Below are positions 19,801 to 33,800 of a DNA stretch of 64,000 nucleotides, piece after piece. The stretch spans positions 1,240,001 to 1,304,000 of the forward strand of contig NW_027490098.1 in NCBI RefSeq assembly GCF_050948175.1, given 5' to 3'. Within the stretch, counting starts at the first letter, position 1. Every line of letters starts with the position of its first letter. Source of the DNA: Xylocopa sonorina. Taxonomy: Eukaryota > Arthropoda > Insecta > Hymenoptera > Apidae. Below the pieces are notes generated by a model. That model did no database searches. It had not been told where the DNA came from and saw only the letters and a list, made by a program, of their open reading frames with translations. The translations under genes were made by a program, and so were the position numbers.

Positions 19801-22800
19801 GATATAATATGATTTGCGAAGTGTTATGTATTCCTCGTCTACACTTCAAATGAATGTAAATGCGACACTTCCTTGCAAAGAAATAGCGTTTGCAGATGTC
19901 TACGTATCGTAGCAATAGAAACCTAATGCTTCTTAAAACGCGATATCGCATCTCATTTCTATGTTTCATGGTAAGATATAATATTATTTGCGAAGTGTTA
20001 TGTATTCCTCGTCTGCACTTCAAATGAATGTAAATGCGACATTTCCTTGCAAGGGAATTGCGTTTGCAGATGTCTACGTATTGTAGCAATAGATTTCTTA
20101 TGATTCTTAAAACGCGATATCGCATCTCATTTCTATGTTTCATGGTAAGATATAATATGATTTGCGAAGTGTTATGTATTCCTCGTCTACACTTCAAATG
20201 AATGTGAATGCCACACTTCCACGCTAGGAAATAGCGTTTGCAGATGTCTACGTATCGAAGCAATAGAGTTCTTATGATTCTTAAAACGCGATATCGCATC
20301 TCATTTCTATGTTTCATGGTAAGATATAATATTCATTGCGAAGTGTTATGCATTCCTCGTCTACGATTCAAATGAATGTAAATGCGGCACTTCCTTGCAA
20401 GGAAATAGCGTTTGCAGATGTCTACGTATCGTAGCAATAGAGTTTTTATGATTCTTAAAACTCGATATCGCATCTCATTTCTATATTTCACGGTAAGATA
20501 TAATATGATTTTCGAAGTGTTATGTATTCCTCGTCTACATTCCAAATGATTGTGAATGCGACACTTCCTTGCAAGGAAATAGCGTTTGCAGATGTCTACG
20601 TATCGTAGCAATAGCTTTCTAATGCTTCTTAAAACGCGATATCGCATCTCATTTCTATATTTCATGGTAAGATATAATATGATTTGCGAAGTGTTATGTA
20701 TTCCTCGTCTACACTTCAAATGAATGTAAATGCGATACTTCCTCGCTAGGAAATAGCGTTTGCAGATGTCTACGTATCGTAGCATTAGCTTTCTAATGCT
20801 TCTTAAAACGCGATATCGCATCTCATTTCTATATTTCACGGTAAGATATAATATGATTTGCGAAGTGTTATGTATTCCTCGTCTACATTCCAAATGATTG
20901 TGAATGCGACACTTCCTTGCAAGGAAATAGCGTTTGCAGATGTCTACGTATCGAAGCAATAGAGTTCAAATGCTTCTTAAAACGAGATATTGCATCTCAT
21001 ATCTATGTTTCATGATAAGATATAATATTCATTGCGAAGTGTTATGCATTCCACGTCTACGATTCAAATGAATGTAAATGCGACACTTCCTTGCAAGGAA
21101 ATAGCGTTTGCAGATGTCTACGTATCGTAGCAATAGAGTTTTTATGATTCTTAAAACGCGATATCGCATCTCATTTCTATGTTTCATGGTAAGATATAAT
21201 ATGATTTGCGAAGTGTTATGTATTCCTCGTCTACACTTCAAATGAATGTGAATGCCACACTTCCTCGCTAGGAAATAGCGTTTGCAGATGTCTACGTATC
21301 GCAGCAATAGAGTTCTTATGATTCTTAAAACGCGATATCGCGTCTCGTTTCTATGTTTCATGGTAAGATATAATATGATTTGCGAAGTGTTATGTATTCC
21401 TTGTCTGCACTTCAAAGAATGTAAATGCGACACTTCCATGCAAGGAAATAGCGTTTGCGGATATCTAGGTGTCGTAGCAATAGAGTTCTAATGCTTCTTA
21501 AAACGCGATATCGCATCTCAATTCTATGTTTCATGGTAAGATATAATATGATTTGCGAAGTGTTATGTATTCCTCGTCTGCACTTCAAATGAATGTAAAT
21601 GCGACACTTCCTTGCAAGGGAATTGCGTTTGCAGATGTCTACGTATTGTAGCAATAGATTTCTTATGATTCTTAAAACGCGATATCGCATCTCATTTCTA
21701 TGTTTCATGGTAAGATATAATATGATTTGCGAAGTGTTATGTATTCCTCGTCTACACTTCAAATGAATGTAAATGCGACACTTCCTTGTTAGGAAATAGC
21801 GTTTGCAGATGTCTACGTATCGAAGCAATAGAGTTCAAATGCTTCTTAAAACGAGATATTGCATCTCATATCTATGTTTCATGATAAGATATAATATTCA
21901 TTGCGAAGTGTTATGCATTCCACGTCTACGATTCAAATGAATGTAAATGCGATACTTCCTTGCAAGGAAATAGCGTTTGCAGATGTCTACGTATCGTAGC
22001 AGTAGCTATCTATTGCTTCTTAAAACGCGATATCGCATCTCAATTCTATGTTTCATGGTAAGATATAATATGATTTGCGAAGTGTTATGTATTCCTCGTC
22101 TGCACTTCAAATGAATGTAAATGCGACACTTCCTTGCAAGGGAATTGCGTTTGCAGATGTCTACGTATCGTAGCAATAGATTTATTATGATTCTTAAAAC
22201 GCGATATCGCATCTCATTTCTATGTTTCATGGTAAGATATAATATGATTTGCGAAGTGTTATGTATTCCTCGTCTACACTTCAAGTGAATGTAAATGCGA
22301 CACTTCCTAGCAAGGAAGTAGCGTTTGCAGATGTCTACGTATCGAAGCAATAGAGTTCTAATTCTTCTTAAAACGAGATATTGCATCTCATATCTATGTT
22401 TCATGATAAGATATAATATTCATTGCGAAGTGTTATGCATTCCTCGTCTACACTTCAAATGAATGTAAATGCGACACTTCCTTGCAAGGAAATAGCGTTT
22501 GCAGATGTCTAGGTATCGTAGCAATAGAGTTCTGATGATTCTTAAAACGAGATATTGCATCTCATATCTATGTTTCATGATAAGATATAATATTCATTGC
22601 GAAGTGTTATGCATTCCTCGTATACGATTCAAATGAATGTGAATGCGATACTTCCTCGCTAGGAAATATCGTTTGCAGATGTCTACGTATCGTAGCAGTA
22701 GCTTTCTAATGCTTCTTAAAACGCGATATCGCATCTCATTTCTATGTTTCATGGTAAGATATAATATTATTTGCGAAGTGTTATGTATTCCTCGTCTGCA

Positions 22801-23353
22801 CTTCAAATGAATGTAAATGCGACACTTCCTAGCAAGGCAATAGCGTTTGCAGATGTCTACGTATCGAAGCAATAGAGTTCAAATGCTTCTTAAAACGAGA
22901 TATTGCATCTCGTATCTATGTTTCATGATAAGATATAATATTCATTGCGAAGTGTTATGCATTCCTCGTCTACGATTCAAATGAATGTAAATGCGACACT
23001 TCCTTGCAAGGAAATAGCGTTTACAGATGTCTACCTATCGTAGCAATAGAGTTCTAATGCTTCTTAAAACGCGATATCGCATCTCATTTCTATGTTTCAT
23101 GGTAAGATATAATATGATTTGCGAAGTGTTATGTATTCCTCGTCTACACTTCAAATGAATGTAAATGCGACACTTCCTTGCAAAGAAATAGCGTTTGCAG
23201 ATGTCTACGTATCGTAGCAATAGAAACCTAATGCTTCTTAAAACGCGATATCGCATCTCATTTCTATGTTTCATGGTAAGATATAATATTATTTGCGAAG
23301 TGTTATGTATTCCTCGTCTGCACTTCAAATGAATGTAAATGCGACATTTCCTT
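16849..23353 (+). repeat. Tandem segmental duplication, 3305-bp offset (19 monomers)
   Basis: Positions 16849-20049 recur at 20154-23353. The offset 3305 equals 19 x 174 minus 1. The missing base is a shared 1-bp deletion (TTCAAAGAATG, near 18110 and 21415). I noticed two substitutions between copies (near 18391 and 18050). Homology ends where copy 2 reads CTTGCTAGG (about 23354) against CTTGCAAGG in copy 1. Confidence 0.9.
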
Positions 23354-26300
23354 GCTAGGAAATAGGGTCTGCAGATGTCTAGGTATCGTTGCGATAGAGT
23401 TCTAATGCTTCTTAAAACGCGATATCGCATCCCATTTCTATGTTTCATGGTAAGATATAATATGATTTGCGAAGTGTTATGTATTCCTCGTCTACACTTC
23501 AAATGAATGTAATTGCGACACTTCCTTGATAGGAAATAGTGTCTGCAGATGTCTAGGTATCGTAGCAATAGAGTTCTTATGATCCTTAAAACGCGATATC
23601 GCATCGCATTTATCTGTTTCTCGGTAAGATATAATATGATTTGCGAAGTGTTATGTATTCCTCGTCTACATTTCAAATGAATGTAAATGCGACACTTCCT
23701 TGCTAGGAAATAGCGTTTACAGATGTCTACGTATCGAAGCAATAGAGTTCAAATGCTTCTTAAAACGAGATATTGCATCTCATATCTATGTTTCATGATA
23801 AGATATAATATTCACTGCGAAGTGTTATGCATTCCTCGTCTACGATTCAAATGAATGTAAATGCGACACTTCCTTGCTAGGAAATAGCGTCTGCAGATGT
23901 CTAGGTATCGTAGCAATAGAGTTCAAATGCTTCTTAAAACGAGATATTGCATCTCATATCTGTGTTTCATGATAAGATACAATATTCATTGCGAAGTGTT
24001 ATGCATTCCTCGTATACGATTCAAATGAATGTGAATGCGATACTTCCTCGCTAGGAAATAGCGTTTGCAGATGTCTACGTATCGTAGCAGTAGCTTTCTA
24101 ATGCTTCTTAAAACGCGATATCGCATCTCATTTCTATGTTTCATGGTAAGATAAAATATGATTTGCGAAGTGTTATGTATTCCTCGTCTACACTTCAAGT
24201 GAATGTAACTGCGACACTTCCTAGCAAGGAAATATCGTTTGCAGATGTCTACGTATCGAAGCAATACGGTTCTTATGATTCTTAAAACGCGATATCGCAT
24301 CTCATTTCTATGTTTCATGGTAAGATATAACATGATTTGCGAAGTGTTATGTATTCCTCGTCTACGCTTCAAATGAATGTGAATGCGATACTTCCTCGCT
24401 AGGAAATAGCGTTTGCAGATGTCTACGTATCGTAGCAATAGCTTTCTAATGCTTCTTAAAACGCGATATCGCATCTCTTTTCTATGTTTCATGGTAAGAT
24501 ATAATATGATTTGCGAAGTGTCATGTATTCCTCGTCTACACTTCAAATGAATGTAAATGCGACACTTCCTTGCTAGGAAATAGCGTCTGCAGATGTCTAG
24601 GTATCGTAGCAATAGAGTTCAAATGCTCCTTGAAACGAGATATTGCATCTCATATCTATGTTTCATGATAAGATATAATATTCATTGCGAAGTGTTAAGC
24701 ATTCCTCGCCTACGATTCAAACGAATGTAAGGTCGGCACTTCCTTGAAAGGAAATAGCGTTTGCAGATGTCTACGTATCGTAGCAATAGAGTTCTTATGA
24801 TTCTTATAACGCGATATCGCATCTCATTTCTATGTTTCATGGTAAGATATAATATAATTTGCGAAGTGTTATGTATTCCTCGTCTACACTTCAAATGAAT
24901 GTAAATGCGACACTTCCTTGCAAGCAAATAGCATTTGCAGATATCTACGTATCGGAGCAATACGGTTCTTATGATTCTTAAAACGCGATATCGCATCTCA
25001 ATTCTATGTTTCATGGTAAGATACAATATGATTTGCGAAGTGTTATGCATTCCTCGTCTACACTTCAAATGAATGTAAATGCGAAACTTCCAGGCAAGGA
25101 AATAGCGTTTGCAGATGTCTACGTATCGTAGCAATAGATTTCTAATGCTTCTTAAAACGCGATATCGCATCTCATTTCTATGTTTCATGGTAAGATATAA
25201 TATGATTTGCGAAGTGTTATGTATTCCTCGTCTACACTTCAAATGAATGTGAATGCGATACTTCCTCGCTAGGAAATAGCGTTTGCAGATGACTACGTAT
25301 CGTAGCAATAGAGTTCTTATGATTCTTAAAACGCGATATCGCATCTCATTTCTATGTTTCATGGTAAGATATAATATGATTTGCGAAGTGTTATGTATTC
25401 CTCGTCTACACTTCAAATGAATGTAAATGCGACGCATCCTTGCAAGCAAATAGCGTTTGCAGATGTCTACGTATCGAAGCAATAGGGTTCTTATGCTTCT
25501 TAAAACACGATATCGCATCTCATTCCTATATTTCACGGTAAGATATAATATGATTTGCGAAGTGTTATGTACTCCTAGTCTACACTCCAAATGATTGTGA
25601 ATGCGACATTTCCTTGCAAGGAAATAGCGTTTGCAGATGTCTAAGTATCGTAGCAATGGAGTTCTTATGATTCTTAAAACGCGATATCGCATCTCAATTC
25701 TATGTTTCATGGTAATATATAATATGATTTGCGAAGTGTTATGCATTCCTCGTCTACACTTCAAATGAATGTAAATGCGAAACTTCCTTGCAAGGAAATA
25801 GCGTTTGCAGATGTCCACGTATCGTAGCAATAGATTTCTAATGCTTCTTAAAACGCGATATCGCATCTCATTTCTATGTTTCATGGTAAGATATAATATG
25901 ATTTGCGAAGTGTTATGTATTCCTCGTCTACACTCCAAATGATTGTGAATGCGACACTTCCTTGCAAGGAAATAGCGTTTGCAGATGTCTACGTATCGTA
26001 GCAATGGAATTCTTATGATTCTTAAAACGCGATATCGCATCTCAATTCCATGTTTCATGGTAAGATACAATATGATTTGCGAAGTGTTATGCATTCCTCG
26101 TCTACACTTCAAATGAATGTAAATGCGAAACTTCCTAGCAAGGAAATAGCGTTTGCAGATGTCTACGTATCGTAGCAATAGATTTCTAATGCTTCTTAAA
26201 ACGCGACATCGCATCTCATTTCTATGTTTCATGGTAAGATATAATATGATTTGCGAAGTGTTATGTATTCCTCGTCTACACTTCAAATGAATGTGAATGC

Positions 26301-26575
26301 GATACTTCCTCGCTAGGAAATAGCGTTTGCAGATGTCTACGTATCGTAGCATTAGCATTCTAATGCTTCTTAAAACGCGATATCGCATCTCATTTCTATA
26401 TTTCATGGTAAGATATAACATGATTTACGAAGTGTCATGTATTTCTCGTCTACACTTCAAATGAATGTAAATGCGACACTTCCTAGCAAGGAAATAGCGT
26501 TTGCAGATGTCTACGTATCGTAGCAATAGATTTCTAATGCTTCTTAAAACGCGATATCGCATCTCATTTCTATGT

Positions 26576-29500
26576 TTCATGGTAAGATATAATATGATTT
26601 GCGAAGTGTTATGTATTCCTCGTCTACACTTCAAATGAATGTGAATGCGATACTTCCTCGCTAGGAAATAGCGTTTGCAGATGTCTACGTATCGTAGCAT
26701 TAGCTTTCTAATGCTTCTTAAAACGCGATATCGCATCTCATTTCTATATTTCATGGTAAGATATAACATGATTTGCGAAGTGTCATGTATTTCTCGTCTA
26801 CACTTCAAATGAATGTAAATGCGACACTTCCTTGCTAGGAAATAGCGTCTGCAGATGTCTAGGTATCGTAGCAATAGAGTTCAAATGCTTCTTAAAACGA
26901 GATATTGCATCTCATATCTATGTTTCATGATAAGATATAATATTCATTGCGAAGTGTTATGCATTCCACGTCTACGATTCAAATGAATGTAAATGCGACA
27001 CTTCCTTGCAAGGAAATAGCGTTTGCAGATGTCTACGTATCGTAGCAATAGAGTTTTATGATTCTTAAAACGCGATATCGCATCTCATTTCTATGTTTCA
27101 TGGTAAAATACAATATGATTTGCGAAGTGTTATGTATTCCTCGTCTACACTTCAAATGAATGTGAATGCGATACTTCCTCGCTAGGAAATAGCGTTTGCA
27201 GATGTCTACGTATCGTAGCAATAGCTTTCTAATGCTTCTTAAAACGCGATATCGCATCTCGTTTCTATGTTTCATGGTAAGATATAATATTCATTGCGAA
27301 GTGTTATGCATTCCTCGTCTACGATTCAAATGAATGTAAATGCGACACTTCCTTGCAAGGTAATAGCGTTTACAGATGTCTACCTATCGTAGCAATAGAG
27401 TTCTAATCCTTCTTAAAACGCGATATCGCATCTCATTTCTATGTTTCATGGTAAGATATAATATGATTTGCGAAGTGTTATGTATTCCTCGTCTACACTT
27501 CAAATGAATGTAAATGCGACACTTCCTTGCAAAGAAATAGCGTTTGCAGATGTCTACGTATCGTAGCAATAGATTCCTAATGCTCCTTAAAACGCGATAT
27601 CGCATCTCATTTCTATGTTTCATGGTAAGATATAACATGACTTGCGAAGTGTTATGTATTCCTCTTCTACACTTCAAATGAATGTTAATGCGATACTTCC
27701 TCGCTAGGAAATAGCGTTTGCAGATGTCTACGTATCGTAGCAATAGCTTTCTAATGCTTCTTAAAACGCGATATCGCATATCATTTCTATGTTTCATGGT
27801 AAGATATAATATGATTTGCGAAGTGTCATGTATTCCTCGTCTACACTTTAAATGAATGTAAATGCGACACTTCCTTGCTCGGAAATAGCGTCTGCAGATG
27901 TCTAGGTATCGTAGCAATAGAGTTCAAATGCTTCTTGAAACGAGATATTACATCTCATATCTATGTTTCATGACAAGATATAATATTCATTGCGAAGTGT
28001 TAAGCATTCCTCGCCTACGATTCAAATGAATGTAAGGTCGGCACTTCCTTGAAAGGAAATAGCGTTTGCAGATGTCTACGTATCGTAGCAATAGAGTTTT
28101 TATGATTCTTAAAACGCGATATCGCATCCCATTACTATGTTTCATGGTAAGATATAATATTCATTGCGAAGTGTTATGCATTCCTCGTCTACGATTCAAA
28201 TGAATGTAACTGCGACACTTCCTTGCAAGGAAATAGCGTTTGCAGATGTCTACGTATCGTAGCAATAGAGTCTTTATGATTCTTAAAACTCGATATCGCA
28301 TCTCATTTCTATATTTCACGGTAAGATATAATATGATTTGCGAAGTGTCATGTATTCCTCGTCTACACTTTAAATGAATGTAAATGCGACACTTCCTTGC
28401 TAGGAAATAGCGTCTGCAGATGTCTAGGTATCGTAGCAATAGAGTTCTTATGATTCTTAAAACGCGATATCGCATCTCATTTCTATATTTCATGGTAAGA
28501 TATAATATGATTTGCGAAGTGTTATGTATTCCTCGTCTACACTTCAAATGAATGTGAATGCGATACTTCCTCGCTAGGAAATAGCGTTTGCAGATGTCTA
28601 CGTATCGTAGCATTAGCTTTCTAATGCTTCTTAAAACGCGATATCGCATCTCATTTCTATATTTCATGGTAAGATATAACATCATTTGCGAAGTGTCATG
28701 TATTTCTCGTCTACACTTCAAATGAATGTAAATGCGACACTTCCTTGCTAGGAAATAGCGTCTGCAGATGTCTAGGTATCGTAGCAATAGAGTTCAAATG
28801 CTTCTTAAAACGAGATATTGCATCTCATATCTATGTTTCATGATAAGATATAATATTCATTGCGAAGTGTTATGCATTCCACGTCTACGATTCAAATGAA
28901 TGTAAATGCGACACTTCCTTGCAAGGAAATAGCGTTTGCAGATGTCTACTTATCGTAGCAATAGAGTTTTATGATTCTTAAAACGCGATATCGCATCTCA
29001 TTTCTATGTTTCATGGTAAAATACAATATGATTTGCGAAGTGTTATGTATTCCTCGTCTACACTTCAAATGAATGTGAATGCGATACTTCCTCGCTAGGA
29101 AATAGCGTTTGCAGATGTCTACGTATCGTAGCAATAGCTTTCTAATGCTTCTTAAAACGCGATATCGCATCTCGTTTCTATGTTTCATGGTAAGATATAA
29201 TATTCATTGCGAAGTGTTATGCATTCCTCGTCTACGATTCAAATGAATGTAAATGCGACACTTCCTTGCAAGGTAATAGCGTTTACAGATGTCTACCTAT
29301 CGTAGCAATAGAGTTCTAATCCTTCTTAAAACGCGATATCGCATCTCATTTCTATGTTTCATGGTAAGATATAATATGATTTGCGAAGTGTTATGTATTC
29401 CTCGTCTACACTTCAAATGAATGTAAATGCGACACTTCCTTGCAAAGAAATAGCGTTTGCAGATGTCTACGTATCGTAGCAATAGATTCCTAATGCTCCT

Positions 29501-30070
29501 TAAAACGCGATATCGCATCTCATTTCTATGTTTCATGGTAAGATATAACATGACTTGCGAAGTGTTATGTATTCCTCTTCTACACTTCAAATGAATGTTA
29601 ATGCGATACTTCCTCGCTAGGAAATAGCGTTTGCAGATGTCTACGTATCGTAGCAATAGCTTTCTAATGCTTCTTAAAACGCGATATCGCATATCATTTC
29701 TATGTTTCATGGTAAGATATAATATGATTTGCGAAGTGTCATGTATTCCTCGTCTACACTTTAGATGAATGTAAATGCGACACTTCCTTGCTCGGAAATA
29801 GCGTCTGCAGATGTCTAGGTATCGTAGCAATAGAGTTCAAATGCTTCTTGAAACGAGATATTACATCTCATATCTATGTTTCATGACAAGATATAATATT
29901 CATTGCGAAGTGTTAAGCATTCCTCGCCTACGATTCAAATGAATGTAAGGTCGGCACTTCCTTGAAAGGAAATAGCGTTTGCAGATGTCTACGTATCGTA
30001 GCATTAGAGTTTTTATGATTCTTAAAACGCGATATCGCATCCCATTACTATGTTTCATGGTAAGATATAA
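26576..30070 (+). repeat. Tandem segmental duplication, 1913-bp offset (11 monomers)
   Basis: 26576-28157 recurs at 28489-30070. 1913 is 11 x 174 minus 1, the lost base being one T in GAGTTTTATG (near 27053 and 28966). At least four substitutions separate the copies (ACATGATTT/ACATCATTT, CTACGTATC/CTACTTATC, CTTTAAATG/CTTTAGATG, GCAATAG/GCATTAG), so it looks older than the 5088-bp duplication. Confidence 0.88.
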
Positions 30071-31577
30071 TATGATTTGCGAAGTGTTATGTATTCCTCG
30101 TCTACACTTCAAATGAATGTGAATGCCACGCTTCCACGCTAGGAAATAGCGATTGCAGATGTCTACGTACCGTAGCAATAGAGTTCTTATGATTCTTAGA
30201 ACGCGATATCGCATCTCATTTCTATGTTTCATGGTAAGATATAATATGATTTGCGAAGTGTTATGTATTCCTCGTCTACACTTCAAATGAATGTAAATGC
30301 GACACTTCCTTGCAAGCAAATAGCGTTTGCAGATGTCTACGTATCGAAGCAATACGGTTCTTATGATTCTTAAAACGCGATATCGCATCTCATTTCTATG
30401 TTTTATGGTAAGATATAATATTCATTGCGAAGCGTTATGCATTCCTCGTCTACGATTCAAATGAATGTAACTGCGACACTTCCTTGCAAGGAAATAGCGT
30501 TTGCAGATGTCTACGTATCGTAGCAATAGAGTCTTTATGATTCTTAAAACTCGATATCGCATCTCATTTCTATATTTCACGGTAAGATATAATATGATTT
30601 GCGAAGTGTCATGTATTCCTCGTCTACACTTTAAATGAATGTAAATGCGACACTTCCTTGCTAGGAAATAGCGTCTGCAGATGTCTAGGTATCGTAGCAA
30701 TAGAGTTCTTATGATTCTTAAAACGCGATATCGCATCTCATTTCTATATTTCATGGTAAGATATAATATGATTTGCGAAGTGTTATGTATTCCTCGTCTA
30801 CACTTCAAATGAATGTAAATGCGACACTTCCTTGCAAGCAAATAGCGTTTGCAGATGTCTACGTATCGAAGCAATACGGTTCTTATGATTCTTAAAACGC
30901 GATATCGCATCTCATTTCTATGTTTTATGGTAAGATATAATATTCATTGCGAAGCGTTATGCATTCCTCGTCTACGATTCAAATGAATGTAAATGCGACA
31001 CTTCCTTGCAAGGAAATAGCGTTTGCAGATGTCTACGTATCGTAGCAATAGAGTCTTTATGATTCTTAAAACTCGATATCGCATCTCATTTCTATATTTC
31101 ACGGTAAGATATAATATGATTTGCGAAGTGTTATGTATTCCTCGTCTACACTCCAAATGATTGTGAATGCGACACTTCCTTGCAAGGAAATAGCGTTTGC
31201 AGATGTCTACGTATCGTAGCAATGGAGTTCTTATGATTCTTAAAACGCGATATCGCATCTCAATTCTATGTTTCATGGTAAGATATAATATGATTTGCGA
31301 AGTGTTATGCATTCCTCGTCTACACTTCAAATGAATGTAAATGCGAAACTTCCTTGCAAGGAAATAGCGTTTGCAGATGTCTACGTATCGTAGCAATAGA
31401 TTTCTAATGCTTCTTAAAACGCGATATCGCATCTCATTTCTATGTTTCATGGTAAGATATAATATGATTTGCGAAGTGTTATGTATTCCTCGTCTACACT
31501 TCAAATGAATGTGAATGCGATACTTCCTCGCTAGGAAATAGCGTTTGCAGATGTCTAAGTATCGTAGCATTAGCTTT

Positions 31578-31595
31578 CTAATGCTTAAAACGCGA
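31578..31595 (+). repeat. 3-bp deletion inside a monomer
   Basis: AATGCTTAAAACG replaces AATGCTTCTTAAAACG, shortening one monomer to 171 bp. One of the few length changes in the array. Confidence 0.9.
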
Positions 31596-32789
31596 TATCG
31601 CATCTCATTTCTATCTTTCATGGTAAGATATAACATGATTTGCGATGTGTCATGTATTTCTCGTCTACACTTCAAATGAATGTAAATGCGACACTTCCTT
31701 GCTAGGAAACAGCGTCTGCAGATGTCTAGGTATCGTAGCAATAGAGTTCAATTGCTTCTTAAAACGAGATATTGCATCTCATATCTATGTTCCATGATAA
31801 GATATAATATTCATTGCGAAGTGTTATGCATTCCTCGTCTACGATTCAAATGAATGCAAATGCGACACTTCCTTGCAAGGAAATAGCGTTTGCAGATGTC
31901 TACGTATCGAAGCAATAGCTTTCTAAAGCTTCTTAAAACGCGATATCGCATCTCATTTCTATGTTTCATGGTAAGATATAATATGATTTGCGAAGTGTTA
32001 TGTATTCCTCGTCTACACTTCAAATGAATGTAATTGCGACACTTCCTTGATAGGAAATAGTGTCTGCAGATGTCTAGGTATCGTAGCATTAGCTTTCTAA
32101 TGCTTCTTAAAACGCGATATCGCATCTCATTTCTATATTTCATGGTAAGATATAACATGATTTGCGAAGTGTCATGTATTTCTCGTCTACACTTCAAATG
32201 AATGTAAATGCGACACTTCCTTGCTAGGAAATAGCGTCTGCAGATGTCTAGGTATCGTAGCAATAGAGTTCAAATGCTTCTTAAAACGAGATATTGCATC
32301 TCATATCTATGTTTCATGATAAGATATAATATTCATTGCGAAGTGTTATGCATTCCACGTCTACGATTCAAATGAATGTAAATGCGACACTTCCTTGCAA
32401 GGAAATAGCGTTTGCAGATGTCTACGTATCGTAGCAATAGAGTTTTTATGATTCTTAAAACGCGATATCGCATCTCATTTCTATGTTTCATGGTAAAATA
32501 CAATATGACTTGCGAAGTGTTATGTATTCCTCGTCTACACTTCAAATGAATGTGAATGCCACACTTCCTCGCTAGGAAATAGCGTTTGCAGATGTCTACG
32601 TATCGTAGCAATAGAGTTCTTATGATTCTTAGAACGCGATATCGCATCTCATTTCTATGTTTCATGGTAAGATATAATATGATTTGCGAAGTGTTATGTA
32701 TTCCTCGTCTACCCTTCAAATGAATGTGAATGCCACACTTCCTCGCTAGGAAATAGCGTTTGCAGATGTCTACGTATCGAGGCAATAGA

Positions 32790-33800
32790 GTTCTTATGCT
32801 TCTTAAAACACGATATCGCATCTCATTTCTATATTTCACGGTAAGATATAACATGATTTGCGAAGTGTTATGTATTCCTCGTCTACACTCCAAATGATTG
32901 TGAATGCGACACTTCCTTGCAAGGAAATAGCGCTTTTGTGGATGTCTACGTATCGTAGCAATGGAGTTCTTATGATTCTTAAAGCGCGATATCGCATCAC
33001 AATTCTATGTTTCATGGTAAGATATAATATGATTTGCGCAGTGTTATGCATTCCTCGTCTACACTTCAATGAATGTAAATGTGAAATCTACTTGCAAGGA
33101 AATAGCGTTTGCAGATGTCTACGTATCGTAGCAATAGATTTCTAATGCTTCTTAAAACGCGATATCGCATCTCATTTCTATGTTTCATGGTAAGATATAA
33201 TATGATTTGCGAAGTGTTATGTATTCCTCGTCTACACATCAAATGAATGTGAATGCGATACTTCCTCGCTAGGAAATAGCGTTTGCAGATGTCTACGTAT
33301 CGTAGCATTAGCTTTCTAATGCTCCTTAAAACGCGATATCGCATCTCATTTCTATCTTTCATGGTAAGATATAACATGATTTGCGAAGTGTCATGTATTT
33401 CTCGTCTACACTTCAAATGAATGTAAATGCGACACTTCTTTGCTAGGAAATAGCGTCTGCAGATGTCTAGGTATCGTAGCAATAGAGTTCAAATGCTTCT
33501 TAAAACGAGATATTGCATCTCATTTCTATGTTTCATGATAAGATATAATATTCATTGCGAAGTGTTATGCATTCCTCGTCTACGGTTCAAATGAATGCAA
33601 ATACGACACTTCCTTGCAAGGAAATAGCGTTTGCAGATGTCTACGTATCGAAGCAATAGCTTTCTAAAGCTTCTTAAAACGCGATATCGCATCTCATTTC
33701 TATGTTTCATGGTAAGATATAATATGATTTGCGAAGTGTTATGTATTCCTCGTCTACACTTCAAATGAATGTAATTGCGACACTTCCTTGATAGGAAATA
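32790..33800 (+). repeat. Block homologous to 48014-49020 (about 15.2 kb away)
   Basis: Shares private variants with 48014-49020, including CTACGGTT…GCAAATACGACAC and TTTCTTTGC/CACTTCTTTGC forms. Offset to the right of 33068 is 15223 = 87 x 174 + 84 + 1. The 84 is two 42-bp insertions and the 1 is an insertion near 34987, all lying between the two blocks. Confidence 0.85.
32930..33075 (+). repeat. Monomer with two indels (+2 and -1)
   Basis: AGCGCTTTTGTGGATG replaces AGCGTTTGCAGATG (+2, near 32932), and CTTCAATGAATG replaces CTTCAAATGAATG (-1, near 33068). The homologous block at about 48155-48295 lacks both, so they arose after that duplication. Confidence 0.85.

Noticed and set aside
17977..21491. 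Plus-strand frames of 69 codons in the satellite (17977-18186, 21282-21491)
   Set aside because: Identical because they sit in the 3305-bp duplication; opened by the same 1-bp deletion, not by coding constraint.
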